Assembly: GCF_000317205.1 (NCBI RefSeq) | Contig: NZ_AJLK01000120.1 | Span: 1 to 41,199, forward strand | Length of the DNA stretch: 41,199 nucleotides | Source: Fischerella muscicola PCC 7414 | GTDB taxonomy: Bacteria; Cyanobacteriota; Cyanobacteriia; Cyanobacteriales; Nostocaceae | Direction: 5' to 3' | Part shown: positions 26,851 to 35,428 of the stretch, in pieces | Layout: each line of letters begins with the position of its first letter | How positions within the stretch are numbered: position 1 is the stretch's first letter | Notes under the pieces: generated by a model | Told to the model about the DNA's origin: nothing | Databases searched by the model: none | Seen by the model: the letters and a program-made list of their open reading frames with translations, nothing else | Translations under genes and position numbers: made by a program

Positions 26851-28257
26851 ATGCCCAAAGCCCATGTAATTGGATTAGGAAAGTCCGGTGTTGCAGCGGC
26901 GAGATTGTTGAAGCGGCAAGGTTGGGAGGTGGTGCTAAGCGATCGCAACACCTCTTCTAACCTCCGTACACAACAACAAGAACTCGCAGCCGAACAAATC
27001 ACTGTTGAACTGGGTTATACCCTGGACTTGACTGGTTCAGATTTACCCCAGCTAATAGTTGTTAGTCCTGGCGTTCCTTGGGACATTCCCGTACTAGTCC
27101 AAGCACGAGATTTGGGCATAGAAACCATCGGAGAGATGGAACTGGCATGGCGATACTTACGATCTATACCTTGGGTGGCGATTACTGGCACGAACGGTAA
27201 AACCACCACAACCTCTTTAATTGCTAGCATTTTTCAAACAGCAGGGTTAAATGCTCCGGCTTGCGGTAATATTGGCTACGCTGCCTGTGAAGTTGCCCTC
27301 TCGCAATCAGAAGGGAGAGAAGAAACGCCAATCCAAAATTCCCTAGACTGGGTAATTGCAGAGATTAGTAGTTACCAAATCGAATCTTCTACTACCTTAA
27401 AACCACGTATTGGTGTATGGACAACTTTTACACCCGATCACCTCAGTCGCCATAAAACATTAGAGAATTATTACAACATCAAAGCTTGTTTGTTGCGTCA
27501 GAGTGAGATGCAAATCTTTAATGGAGATGATGCATACTTGCGGAAAGTGGGTTTGAGTGATTGGCCTGATGCCTATTGGACAAGTGTGCAAGGTAAAGAT
27601 TTCCTGATTGGTGAAAAAGGCTTTTACATTCAAGATGGCTGGGTTTTCCAGACGCACCATGATGGTTCTGGACAAGATGAACCGATTGTCGAAGTATCTG
27701 CATTGCGGATGGTGGGAGAACACAATCAGCAAAATCTCCTGATGGCAGTGGCGGCGGCACGGTTGGCAGGAATTGATAAAGATGCGATCGCTCGTGCTAT
27801 TAGTGAGTTTCCCGGTGTTCCCCATCGCTTAGAACACATTTGTACCTGGGAAGGTATTGATTTTATCAACGACAGCAAAGCTACTAATTATGACGCAGCT
27901 GAGGTTGGGTTAGCATCGGTGCAAAGTCCAGTCATCTTAATTGCTGGCGGCGAAGCCAAAGCTGGTGATGATACCGCCTGGTTAGCAAAAATTAAAGCCA
28001 AAGCTGCCGCAGTTTTACTGATTGGTGCTGCTGCCAATGCTTTTGCTCAACGCTTGCAAGAAGTAGGCTACACCAATTACGAAATTGTGGAAACGATGGA
28101 CAAGGCTGTTGCCAGATCAGCAGAATTAGCTAAGCAATATCAAGCAGCTGTGGTATTGCTGTCGCCCGCATGTGCCAGTTTTGACCAGTATCCCAACTTT
28201 GAAGTGCGAGGTGAGCATTTCCGGCAGTTGTGTTTAGAGTGGGTGGAAAATAGGTAA
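26851..28257 (+). CDS. murD: UDP-N-acetylmuramoylalanine--D-glutamate ligase
   Basis: From ATG 26851 the protein has 468 residues and begins [20 protein letters not shown], the nucleotide-binding start of MurD; GTG 26821 would add ten residues. The ATP loop is [18 protein letters not shown], followed by [16 protein letters not shown] and [16 protein letters not shown]. The C-terminal ligase domain contains [28 protein letters not shown] and [22 protein letters not shown]. It adds D-glutamate to UDP-MurNAc-L-Ala in cytoplasmic peptidoglycan synthesis. All expected motifs are present. Confidence 0.97.
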   Translation: MPKAHVIGLGKSGVAAARLLKRQGWEVVLSDRNTSSNLRTQQQELAAEQITVELGYTLDLTGSDLPQLIVVSPGVPWDIPVLVQARDLGIETIGEMELAWRYLRSIPWVAITGTNGKTTTTSLIASIFQTAGLNAPACGNIGYAACEVALSQSEGREETPIQNSLDWVIAEISSYQIESSTTLKPRIGVWTTFTPDHLSRHKTLENYYNIKACLLRQSEMQIFNGDDAYLRKVGLSDWPDAYWTSVQGKDFLIGEKGFYIQDGWVFQTHHDGSGQDEPIVEVSALRMVGEHNQQNLLMAVAAARLAGIDKDAIARAISEFPGVPHRLEHICTWEGIDFINDSKATNYDAAEVGLASVQSPVILIAGGEAKAGDDTAWLAKIKAKAAAVLLIGAAANAFAQRLQEVGYTNYEIVETMDKAVARSAELAKQYQAAVVLLSPACASFDQYPNFEVRGEHFRQLCLEWVENR

Positions 28258-28421
28258 TATTATGTCCGTTTGTATCATGTCCGCTTGAACACTTGTATTA
28301 TCCGTCCTTGCCGGTAATGAGTAATAGGTAATTGGGCTGATTTTCTCCCGTGTCCCCCTTGTCTTCCTTGTCCTCCTTGTCTCCCTAGTCGCCAAATCTA
28401 TCGGACTTATAGGAAACGGTA

Positions 28422-28748
28422 TTAGCCCTTGCTATTTTCACACTCAGCCAAATTTCTTTGGCGGTGTAGTTGCATTTTCATTCCATATTTTGGTCGGAGT
28501 GTTAATGACGGGAAAAAGGCAACTCGGCTCATTCCGTACACAGGTGGATATAGTCGCATTCCTTCCAGCACAACTCTCTGTGTGTATGGTAGCTGACGCA
28601 AATCGGCAAAAGTTGGTGAGCGATCGCCCAAAACCGTTTTTAACTCTTGTTGCAATTTCGCCTCTACTTGGGGATGCTGTGAAAGCAAAAACCATATCCA
28701 CGTCATGGCAATGGCAGTTGTTTCGTGACCTGCTAACAACAGTGTCAT
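28422..28748 (-). pseudogene. Cytochrome P450 internal fragment
   Basis: About 75 codons clearly encode the middle of a cytochrome P450: the I-helix oxygen-activation motif AGHETT (residues 6-11), then HPQVEAKLQQELKTVLGD, and the K-helix ExxR pair E62/R65 in EGMRLYPPVYG. After MSRVAF the similarity stops; the heme-binding FxxGxRxCxG segment is absent, and the N-terminal 250 or so residues are also missing. The upstream boundary is a GGGTGTGAGGGTGTAAGG repeat tract, so the gene seems to have been cut by repeat expansion or deletion. The fragment cannot bind heme and is surely non-functional. Confidence 0.85.
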
Positions 28749-29152
28749 TCCTCCTACACCCTTGTCCCCTTACACCCTCACACCCTGTCTGAATCGACTA
28801 ACACCAACAGTATTGCAGCAGCACCTAGCCCAAAACTTTAGTTTTGGACAGTTGCAAAATATGAGACTCTCCTTCCCTTCCTCTCCAGAACTGTTGTTAA
28901 AATCTGCTTTAGTAAGTGTGCGTGACGTCAATACACAAGGTATTATTGTTTAACTTTCCTTCCTTGGGTGCGATCGCCTATTTTCTATCCCAGTTATACT
29001 AAGTTGCATTCAAAAAGAGTAACTGAGGCATCGGGAGATGGAGAGTTGGGGATTAGGGACACATCACCCTATCACCCCATCACGAAAGCTCCATCGCCTC
29101 ATCTCATAACATCCCACGAATTTCTTACACTGGATCTGCAAGACACTCGCAA
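28749..29152. other. Intergenic region, repeat-bounded
   Basis: Contains the repeat tract next to the P450 fragment (28749-28790), a stretch at 28790-28953 whose plus frame reads LNRLTPTVLQQHLAQNFSFGQLQ... and could be a decayed coding fragment (not recognised), and a repeat-like GGGGATTAGGGACACATCACCC tract (29044-29090) resembling the insertion in mnmD. Confidence 0.4.
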
Positions 29153-30034
29153 ATGCTCAAGACAATGAAAACTTCTTCAAAATTCGACTTTGAGGATGAT
29201 AAGTTTAACGCACCGCCTTCTCAAGTCATCCCTTGGTGTCAGATGATTAATCCTCGGTATGGCCAAGATGGCATCCAGCCCTATGGCTTAGCAATAAAGT
29301 TAGATAATGCTCATGCTGTGGGGTTTCAGCCGGATGACAATTGGCAGCAGATGGAGCATGAATTTAGCTCTGGAGTAGAAACGGTGTATATTACTACCAC
29401 CCCACGCTTAGTAGTAGTGCGGCGCGGCCCCTTGTCTGTCAAAGACCGAGAAACTGGTGTCAAATTGGGTACACTTAGAGAGAATTATGATGCTTTTTTA
29501 GCAGACAAACTTAAATTTAAAACTTTTACACGTTATCTAATTTTTATAGTTGGAGAAAATAAAAAATTTTTACATGAATTACCATTGCAACTTACTTTAA
29601 ATGGTGCAGCTGGAGCAAGTTTTAGTAAAGCTTATTGTGAATATCAACAAGGCAGAATTACAGGTGGATTTCTAGCGGAACTAGAAAGGGCTTATGCTGC
29701 CTATCGCAAGCTACCATTAACGCCAAAAGGACCGCTATTTCACGCTCACGGCGTTTTTTGCCCAATTATTGATTCGGAAGAAAGAGGTATTGAACCCAAT
29801 ACAGTTTTGGTTGCTTCTACTGTGGATTACAAACATCCGACGGTTTCGACTTTAACGCAATATTTAATAGCTTCTGATTCTCCAGAGTCGGAGATAATTA
29901 TCAGAAATTACGAAGAACACAAAGATTTTGGCAAGGAACCTATTAAGGCAGAATCACCTAAGATGGTAGCAGCGGGTGTTTCTAATTCCTATATTTATCC
30001 CGATGACGATGACTTTAGTTATCCGCCCTATTAA
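29153..30034 (+). CDS. Conserved cyanobacterial protein (DUF5895-like)
   Basis: The protein has 293 residues (289 from ATG 29165, which gives MKTSSKFDFEDDKF and may be the true start). It resembles a family seen in filamentous cyanobacteria that I recall as DUF5895; the name is from memory and unverified. Visible segments are APPSQVIPWCQMINPRYG, EHEFSSGVETVYITTTPRLVV, RRGPLSVKDRETG and FHAHGVFCPIIDSEERGIEPNT. It has no signal peptide or membrane helix and ends in an acidic and tyrosine-rich tail (YPDDDDFSYPPY). No catalytic motif is apparent, so the function is unknown. It is monocistronic, with a good terminator downstream. Confidence 0.7.
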   Translation: MLKTMKTSSKFDFEDDKFNAPPSQVIPWCQMINPRYGQDGIQPYGLAIKLDNAHAVGFQPDDNWQQMEHEFSSGVETVYITTTPRLVVVRRGPLSVKDRETGVKLGTLRENYDAFLADKLKFKTFTRYLIFIVGENKKFLHELPLQLTLNGAAGASFSKAYCEYQQGRITGGFLAELERAYAAYRKLPLTPKGPLFHAHGVFCPIIDSEERGIEPNTVLVASTVDYKHPTVSTLTQYLIASDSPESEIIIRNYEEHKDFGKEPIKAESPKMVAAGVSNSYIYPDDDDFSYPPY

Positions 30035-30107
30035 ATTGGGAAAAGGTTAAAGGATGAAGAATCTGGGAGGTTGCGCCTATTCTGAAAAAAATTTCCCAGC
30101 TATGTAT

Positions 30108-30148
30108 AAAAACCTTACCCCTTTCCCTTTGAGGGGTGTAGGTTTTTT
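30108..30148 (+). terminator. Rho-independent terminator after the DUF5895-like gene
   Basis: AAAAACCTTACCCCT pairs with AGGGGTGTAGGTTTTT across a 9-nt loop with one small bulge, followed by a T-run (30143-30148). It lies 73 bp after the stop at 30034. Confidence 0.75.
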
Positions 30149-30176
30149 ACAATTAATTAGGAGGAGTAGTACTCGA

Positions 30177-30279
30177 CCACATAAGTTTTGAGGAGTTGCG
30201 AGGGGTTAGATCCCCGACTTTTTAAAAAAGTCGGGGATCTGGCCAACCTATCAAAATCAATGTGGTGAAATAGTAGAAG
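30177..30279. mobile_element. MITE-like element, copy 2
   Basis: Same length (103 bp) and nearly the same sequence as 24218-24320, with the same central stem at about 30219-30249. Terminal inverted repeats match better here (ACCACAT at one end and ATGTGGT at the other). It is flanked on the right by a minus-strand coding fragment whose last codons lie inside it. Confidence 0.75.
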
Positions 30280-30475
30280 GGAAAGAACTCCACCTCGGAA
30301 GATGAATAGGAAAATGGTTGAGTAAATCAGCAATGAAGGTTAGCAATCCTAACACAAAGCAAGAAAGATGAGGTGGAGGATTCAAATTCAGAGGTAGAGA
30401 AAAAACTTGGTGACGAGAGGGAAGTTGTTCAAGGCTAGAGGGAGGGGATTGATTTTCAGCCTTACCACCAAGCAT
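30257..30475 (-). pseudogene. Truncated coding fragment abutting MITE
   Basis: A 72-codon minus-strand frame (MLGGKAENQSPPSSLEQLPS..., then HLSCFVLGLLTFIADLLNHF) ends with SPH-stop inside the terminal repeat of the MITE-like element. The amino-acid pattern looks protein-like but I do not recognise it; a transposase N-terminus or a membrane protein piece are both possible. The simplest reading is a gene cut by insertion of the element, leaving its N-terminal part. Confidence 0.35.
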
Positions 30476-30531
30476 GACGATTTATATAAATGCTAATATT
30501 TTTTAAAATTTATAAAAAAAGATAAATTTAT

Positions 30532-30584
30532 AGGGTAGACACTTTTCACCTATCTGAATAGAGAGGCGATTTAATGTCTACCCT
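30532..30584. repeat. 10-bp inverted repeat pair
   Basis: AGGGTAGACA (30532-30541) and TGTCTACCCT (30575-30584) are exact reverse complements 33 bp apart. It may be a small hairpin or an element end; it lies about 90 bp beyond the psaC stop on the downstream side. Confidence 0.6.
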
Positions 30585-30623
30585 ACCCTTTAAAAAAGTT
30601 TGCTAATTAATAAAGTGACTGCT

Positions 30624-30665
30624 CCCACACCGACCTGACACAATTAGGTATGGTGTGGGCTTTTT
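30624..30665 (+). terminator. Hairpin with T-tract next to psaC
   Basis: CCCACACCGACCT pairs with AGGTATGGTGTGGG around GACACAATT, and the plus strand continues with TTTTT (30661-30665). The T-run is on the plus side, so as a terminator it works for plus-strand transcripts. The same stem is the first structure after the psaC stop on the minus strand and may still protect the psaC mRNA 3' end. Confidence 0.6.
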
Positions 30666-30672
30666 CTGGCTT

Positions 30673-30972
<300 letters not shown>

Positions 30973-31105
30973 TTAGTTTACCGCAGTGGCTTAGCTGTCG
31001 TAATCAAAAGGCTACATAACTTTAAACAACGTAATAGGATTGGGGATTGGGAATTAGGGATTGGGGAACTCACCGGCCCCCACGACCGTAGGGAGTGGGG
31101 ATTAG

Positions 31106-31390
31106 GGGCAACGGGGATCGGGAATTGGGGCAGATGGGGCCCCGAGTTATAACGGAACTGGTTCTGGCGATAAGTATAAAGACTGGCAGTATTCTTGCTC
31201 AGCTTCTTTCACCTTATCAAGATTGAGAGACCAGGACAGACAAGTTAACTTGGTGTTTGATTATGCTAATAATGTGAAGGGAGCAAATGATAACAAGCAA
31301 ATTGCCAGTAGTAAATTAATAAATGCTGCGGAAATTAAAATCAAAAAGCTTTTTCCTTTCATAGGACAACAGCTAAGAGATTTTTTATAA
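31106..31390 (+). pseudogene. Orphan C-terminal coding fragment, unrecognised
   Basis: A plus-strand open stretch of about 95 codons ends at TAA 31388. The last 80 codons (from about 31154) read like a real protein: GSGDKYKDWQYSCSASFTLS..., then VNLVFDYANNVKGAND and LINAAEIKIKKLFPFIGQQL. There is no ATG or GTG start at the head; the first 15 codons are GC-rich dispersed-repeat DNA (the ACTCACCGGCCCCCACGACCG module ends at 31088). It is probably the 3' end of a gene whose 5' part was replaced by repeat DNA. The TOBE gene's operator array starts ten bases after its stop. Confidence 0.4.
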
Positions 31391-31399
31391 AATCAACGG

Positions 31400-31448
31400 T
31401 TGGTAGGATACTACCAAAATTACCAACAATATACCAACTGATTTGGTA
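31400..31448. promoter_or_regulatory. Array of five TACCAA/TTGGTA half-sites
   Basis: TTGGTA occurs at 31400-31405, TACCAA at 31412-31417, 31421-31426 and 31432-31437, and TTGGTA at 31443-31448. Start-to-start spacings are 12, 9, 11 and 11 bp, close to one helical turn. The first two form an inverted repeat TTGGTAG-GATA-CTACCAA. The array ends 5 bp before the start codon of the RHH-TOBE gene, an arrangement expected for an autoregulatory operator of a ribbon-helix-helix repressor. Confidence 0.65.
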
Positions 31449-31453
31449 AAGCT

Positions 31454-31900
31454 ATGCCAAGAAAAGAACAAGGATGGATTACATTTCAAACCTCTGAGGA
31501 GGAACGAAAAATGCTGGAGGAGTTTTGCCAGCAATCTCAACGCACAAAGACAGAGGTTCTACGGGAATTTGTACGCAGTTTGAACAAAGAGTCTCCAGTA
31601 TCTTCAGTTTCTCTAGCCTCATTACCAACTATGCCTAAAGAAGAAGATGCTAGCACTCACTCAACAGAAGTTACTACTCAAAAGAAACCATTAAAAGTTA
31701 GTTCCCGAAATGTTCTCAAAGGGGTTGTCACTAAAATTGTGAATGGACCAGTCAATAGTGAAGTAACACTAGAGATTGTTCATAAAGTCCAGCTAACTTC
31801 TGTGATCACTAAGGTTTCAAGTGAAGAATTAGAACTGGCTGTCGGAGGAGAAGCCTATGCTGTAATTAAATCTACAGACATAGTAATTGCCAAAGACTGA
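31454..31900 (+). CDS. RHH-like plus TOBE (Mop) domain fusion protein
   Basis: The protein has 148 residues. Residues 1-46 (GWITFQTSEEERKMLEEFCQ, then RTKTEVLREFVRSL) have the strand-helix-helix pattern of ribbon-helix-helix DNA-binding proteins. A Ser/Thr/Lys linker (48-78) leads to a single TOBE/Mop domain (about 80-146: SSRNVLKGVVTKIVNGPVNS, then ELELAVGGEAYAVIKSTDIV). Mop domains bind molybdate or tungstate as oligomers; the RNxLxGxV and NSEVTLEI segments are typical. I infer a small oxyanion-responsive regulator of its own promoter, supported by the half-site array upstream. No molybdate transporter or molybdopterin gene lies nearby. Known ModE regulators have a winged helix rather than RHH, so this architecture is different. 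Confidence 0.8.
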   Translation: MPRKEQGWITFQTSEEERKMLEEFCQQSQRTKTEVLREFVRSLNKESPVSSVSLASLPTMPKEEDASTHSTEVTTQKKPLKVSSRNVLKGVVTKIVNGPVNSEVTLEIVHKVQLTSVITKVSSEELELAVGGEAYAVIKSTDIVIAKD

Positions 31901-31949
31901 TACTCTCCTGAGTATATTTTAGGAGATGCAATAAAAATCGCTGTTGGTG

Positions 31950-31986
31950 CTACACCTGTGATCTCAAAGGTGTGGAGTTTTTAGCT
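31950..31986 (+). terminator. Terminator after RHH-TOBE gene
   Basis: CTACACCT (31950-31957) pairs with AGGTGTGG (31968-31975) with a 10-nt loop, followed by AGTTTTTAG. It lies 50 bp after the stop. Confidence 0.6.
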
Positions 31987-32242
31987 TCTTCCATGGCAGG
32001 GTAAAGATAACTAGTATAGTTAGGCACTCTTGTTTTAACTAGTTTTAATTGCTTCTCTTGATAGACTAAATAGTTAGGCAAAATTAAATTCATTCGGTAA
32101 TAGGTAATAGTCAAGAAGGCTGTTTGAGGTGTACCTAGCTTCGCAAAAATCAAAACTCCCACCTCATTAAAAGAGATGGGAGTGTTTGAAAGAATACTTA
32201 TTTTTCCCAAAAACTCTCTGGTGTGCGTCTTGGAAACATTAT
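31987..32242. other. Spacer between convergent RHH-TOBE and ugd genes
   Basis: Contains the ugd terminator (listed) and a minus-strand frame (from ATG 32095, about 47 codons) that I do not recognise and do not call as a gene. Otherwise AT-rich with no structure noted. Confidence 0.4.
32150..32183 (-). terminator. Terminator of ugd
   Basis: On the minus strand ACTCCCATCTC pairs with GAGGTGGGAGT around a 7-nt loop, then TTTTGATTTTTG follows. It lies 60-90 bp after the ugd stop codon. Confidence 0.75.
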
Positions 32243-33634
32243 TTATCTACCCACACCAATATACTGGAAGCCAGCCCTCATCATCATTTCTGGATCGAGG
32301 AAGTTACGACCGTCGATCATAACTGGATGGCTCATTAATTTTGCCATTTGAGTGTAGTCAAGAGTTTTGAACTGCTGCCATTCGGTTACAATCACTAAAG
32401 CATCACAACCATCAGCAAGTCTTTGTGGATCGGTTTCTACTAACACACCAGTAAGACCATCACGCAAACCAGATTGGGAAACAATGGGGTCATATGCTTT
32501 GACTTTTGCTCCTAGTCTATTGAGCTGCTCAATTAAGTTGAGTGCAGGGGCGTCGCGCATGTCATCGGTATCAGGTTTAAAGGTAAGACCAAGTAGTCCG
32601 ATAGTTTTACCTTTAAGAATTTTGAGGGCTTGTTGGAGTTTTTCAACAGCAATCAAGCGCTGGCGTTGGTTGACGCTAACAGCGGCTTTGAGTAGCTGGG
32701 CTTCATAGCCGTAGTCATCGGCGGTGTGAATGAGGGCTGCGACATCTTTCGGGAAGCAGGAACCACCCCAGCCAATACCAGCATTTAAGAATTTATTCCC
32801 AATTCGGGAGTCTAAGCCTATACCTTTTGCTACCTGGGTAACATCAGCACCGACGCGATCGCAAATGTTAGCAACTTCGTTAATAAAACTTATCTTGGTT
32901 GCTAAAAAAGCATTAGCTGCATATTTAATCATTTCTGCTGAACTCAAATCTGTTACCAACACTGGTACTGGGGGTAAAGATTGATCCTCAGCATATTTAC
33001 GCTCCACAATAGGAGCATATAATTGTTCCATCATCGCGATCGCTTTGGGGCTATTGCCACCTAAAACAATGCGATCTGGGTTGAAGGTATCATAAACCGC
33101 TGAACCTTCCCGCAAAAATTCTGGGTTACTCACCACATCAAACTGGGCTGTAATTTCTGGTAATTGTTCATCATCACGCACCCCACCAGCGGGTACGAGT
33201 GTTTTTTGCCGTTCAGCGATACCATCTAGTACAATCATCCGTACCCAGTCACCAGAACCAATCGGTACAGTAGATTTATTGACAATTACTTTATAGCCAC
33301 CATCAAGGTGAGAGCCAATACCACGAGCCACAGCTTCCACATAACGAGTATCACTTTCACCAGTCGGTAGGGGTGGTGTCCCTACAGCAATAAACAAAAT
33401 TTCTCCGTGATTGACTCCTGCACTAAGATCAGTTGTGAACTGGATTTTACCAGTATTGATAGAATTTTGCATGATTTCTGAAAGCCCAGGCTCAAAAATA
33501 GGTGATTGCCCAGACTTCATTAACTTAACTTTTTCTTCGTTGTTATCTACGCAAATGACATCATGACCAATGTGAGCCAAGCAAGCGCCTGTAACCAAAC
33601 CAACATAACCAGTACCAATTACACAAACACGCAT
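32243..33634 (-). CDS. ugd: UDP-glucose 6-dehydrogenase
   Basis: The protein has 463 residues. The NAD-binding loop is IGTGYVGLVTGACLAHIG at the N-terminus, followed by VGTPPLPTGESD, FDVVSNPEFLREGSAV and the catalytic Cys 293 in GWGGSCFPKD. The C-terminal domain contains LGLTFKPDTDDMRDAP. It oxidises UDP-glucose twice to UDP-glucuronate. The next gene upstream on the same strand encodes UDP-glucuronate decarboxylase, so this pair converts UDP-glucose to UDP-xylose, used for exopolysaccharide and possibly heterocyst-envelope or glycolipid decoration. The 119-bp gap between the two carries a CAAC/GTTG hairpin, so co-transcription is plausible but not proven. Confidence 0.96.
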   Translation of the reverse strand: MRVCVIGTGYVGLVTGACLAHIGHDVICVDNNEEKVKLMKSGQSPIFEPGLSEIMQNSINTGKIQFTTDLSAGVNHGEILFIAVGTPPLPTGESDTRYVEAVARGIGSHLDGGYKVIVNKSTVPIGSGDWVRMIVLDGIAERQKTLVPAGGVRDDEQLPEITAQFDVVSNPEFLREGSAVYDTFNPDRIVLGGNSPKAIAMMEQLYAPIVERKYAEDQSLPPVPVLVTDLSSAEMIKYAANAFLATKISFINEVANICDRVGADVTQVAKGIGLDSRIGNKFLNAGIGWGGSCFPKDVAALIHTADDYGYEAQLLKAAVSVNQRQRLIAVEKLQQALKILKGKTIGLLGLTFKPDTDDMRDAPALNLIEQLNRLGAKVKAYDPIVSQSGLRDGLTGVLVETDPQRLADGCDALVIVTEWQQFKTLDYTQMAKLMSHPVMIDGRNFLDPEMMMRAGFQYIGVGR

Positions 33635-33753
33635 TTTACTTAATTCCTCACTTTGTTTGGGGTTAAATGTTCAAAAAGAAGTTTCCCTTTATTGTTTGTT
33701 TTATTTGTTTAGTTGTTCCAACCAACAATCAACTATCAACAAACAACCAATGA
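33635..33753. repeat. Heptamer hairpin between UXS and ugd genes
   Basis: TTGTTTGTTTTATTTGTTTAGTTGTT-type units (33690-33717) face CAACAATCAACTATCAACAAACAACC (33722-33749) across the short CCAAC junction. This can form a long imperfect hairpin in the spacer between the two nucleotide-sugar genes. Confidence 0.5.
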
Positions 33754-34689
33754 CTATTGAGCATTTTTTATACGTTCGCGGAAATCTTCTACAGTCAGTT
33801 TTAACCCCTCTTGCAGCGGAACGGTAGGTTCCCAATTTAACCAAGTCTTCGCTCGAGTAATATCAGGGCGACGGCGGCGTGGGTCATCAGCAGGTAGTGG
33901 CTCAAATTTAATTTGTGCATCGGGATTGACAAGATTTTGTACAGCCTGAGCTAGTTCTAGGATTGTGTATTCGTCAGGATTTCCTAAATTAACTGGTCCT
34001 GTATACTCATTATTCATGAGCCGCATCAGTCCTTCTACTAGATCTGATACGTAACAAAAACTACGTGTTTGTGAACCATCTCCGTATACGGTTAAAGGAA
34101 TACCCCGCAAAGCTTGAACGACAAAATTACTTACTACCCGACCATCGTTTTCTAACATTCGAGGCCCGTAGGTGTTAAAGATGCGAGCAACCCTAACATC
34201 AACTTTGTTTTGTCTGTAATAGTCAAATGCTAGAGTTTCAGCGATACGCTTGCCTTCGTCGTAGCATGAACGTAGCCCGATGGGATTAACACTACCCCTG
34301 TATTCTTCATTTTGGGGATGAACTTCTGGATCACCGTAAACTTCACTGGTGGAAGCCAACAAAAAGCGCGCTTTCACACGCTTTGCTAACCCCAACATGT
34401 TCAACGTGCCCATAACGTTGGTTTTTACGGTTTTGACGGGGTTGTACTGGTAATGCACTGGGGAGGCTGGACAAGCTAAATGGTAGATTTGATCTACCTC
34501 TAACCGAATTGGTTCAGTAATATCATGACGGATCAATTCAAAATAGGGATGATTCATCCACTTGAGGATATTGCGTTTATGACCTGTATAAAAGTTATCT
34601 AAACAAATAACTTCGTGTCCCCCAGCTATTAATCGGTCAATTAAATGTGAGCCAATAAACCCAGCACCGCCCGTCACCAAAATTCTCAT
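33754..34689 (-). CDS. uxs: UDP-glucuronate decarboxylase (UDP-xylose synthase)
   Basis: From ATG 34689 the protein has 311 residues and begins [20 protein letters not shown], the Rossmann start of the extended SDR family; the longer frame from 34773 adds 28 residues that do not match and is rejected. The catalytic YxxxK is Y143/K147 in SCYDEGKR, with STSEVYGD (about 114-120) and [11 protein letters not shown] as typical UXS blocks. It decarboxylates UDP-glucuronate to UDP-xylose, taking the product of the neighbouring Ugd. dTDP-glucose dehydratase is an alternative by fold, but the YDEGKR block and the ugd neighbour favour UXS. Confidence 0.9.
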   Translation of the reverse strand: MRILVTGGAGFIGSHLIDRLIAGGHEVICLDNFYTGHKRNILKWMNHPYFELIRHDITEPIRLEVDQIYHLACPASPVHYQYNPVKTVKTNVMGTLNMLGLAKRVKARFLLASTSEVYGDPEVHPQNEEYRGSVNPIGLRSCYDEGKRIAETLAFDYYRQNKVDVRVARIFNTYGPRMLENDGRVVSNFVVQALRGIPLTVYGDGSQTRSFCYVSDLVEGLMRLMNNEYTGPVNLGNPDEYTILELAQAVQNLVNPDAQIKFEPLPADDPRRRRPDITRAKTWLNWEPTVPLQEGLKLTVEDFRERIKNAQ

Positions 34690-35428
34690 AGTCTTCCAGG
34701 TAGTTACGATATTATTAGTCGCGATCGCGCTTGTGCTTAGAGTACCCATAATGGGAATAAAAATACAGCACAAGCTATAGTACTCACAGAAATATTTTTG
34801 GTCAAAAATTTTTGTACGTGAGTATTTATTTTATTCAATTGCTAAACAATTCTTTATGCAAAGTTATCAAACATCTTTCAAGAATACCGAAGCCGCTGAT
34901 AATATTTCATGAAATCTTCAAGAAGATAAAGATTTTTAAAGTAGGGGAACCGTTCCCTACGTTGTAGTAGCTGGTGTATGGGTAAGAACCACAAAATTTA
35001 TTGGCGTTAATCACCAGATTGATATCAAAACCCGCCTGTACAGTAGTTAGTGGTTGGTAGTGAGCGCTTAAGCGCTTTTGGTAGCTAGGACTAAAGTCCT
35101 AACTACAAACTTATCAACACCATAAAAAATTAACGGAATAAACAAGTGGTAGCACTGCGTAAAATCACACATTGAAGGTGATCTCGATATAAATTTACTT
35201 AGTTTACTTAAGTATTAGCAATCACATTCATCAATAATACTATTTCTCTTAAAGGTGGGTAAAAATAAACCTCAATACCTACATTAACTCCCTAAAATTG
35301 CAGTAAAACAGGGAGTGGTTTTTGATATTTTTACTCATTATTAAGAGTAGTAAATTTGATATTCACATAGCTGTTTAATAAACAACAGAGGAGTCCAGGA
35401 TTTTACTGTAAATAATAGAGTAATTAAT
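34690..35428. other. Long intergenic region with palindromic repeats
   Basis: About 740 bp without a supported gene. It holds a near-palindrome GTAGGGGAACCGTTCCCTAC (34941-34960), a perfect 14-nt palindrome AGCGCTTAAGCGCT (35063-35076) and an inverted repeat GTAGCTAGGACT-AA-AGTCCTAACTAC (35081-35106). The last is a common Nostoc-type interspersed hairpin. The remainder is AT-rich and presumably contains the promoters of the uxs-ugd unit and of the exoprotein gene. Confidence 0.65.

Noticed and set aside
28490-28953. Plus-strand frames opposite and next to the P450 fragment
   Set aside because: The first is antisense to clear P450 codons; the second is short, starts in repeat DNA and matches nothing known to me.
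31950-32210. 86-codon minus-strand frame upstream of the RHH-TOBE terminator
   Set aside because: It spans two terminator hairpins and has no recognisable product; a shorter 47-codon start inside it is possible but unsupported.
34689-34773. N-terminal extension of the UDP-xylose synthase frame
   Set aside because: The added 28 residues precede the invariant [13 protein letters not shown] start and do not match the family.
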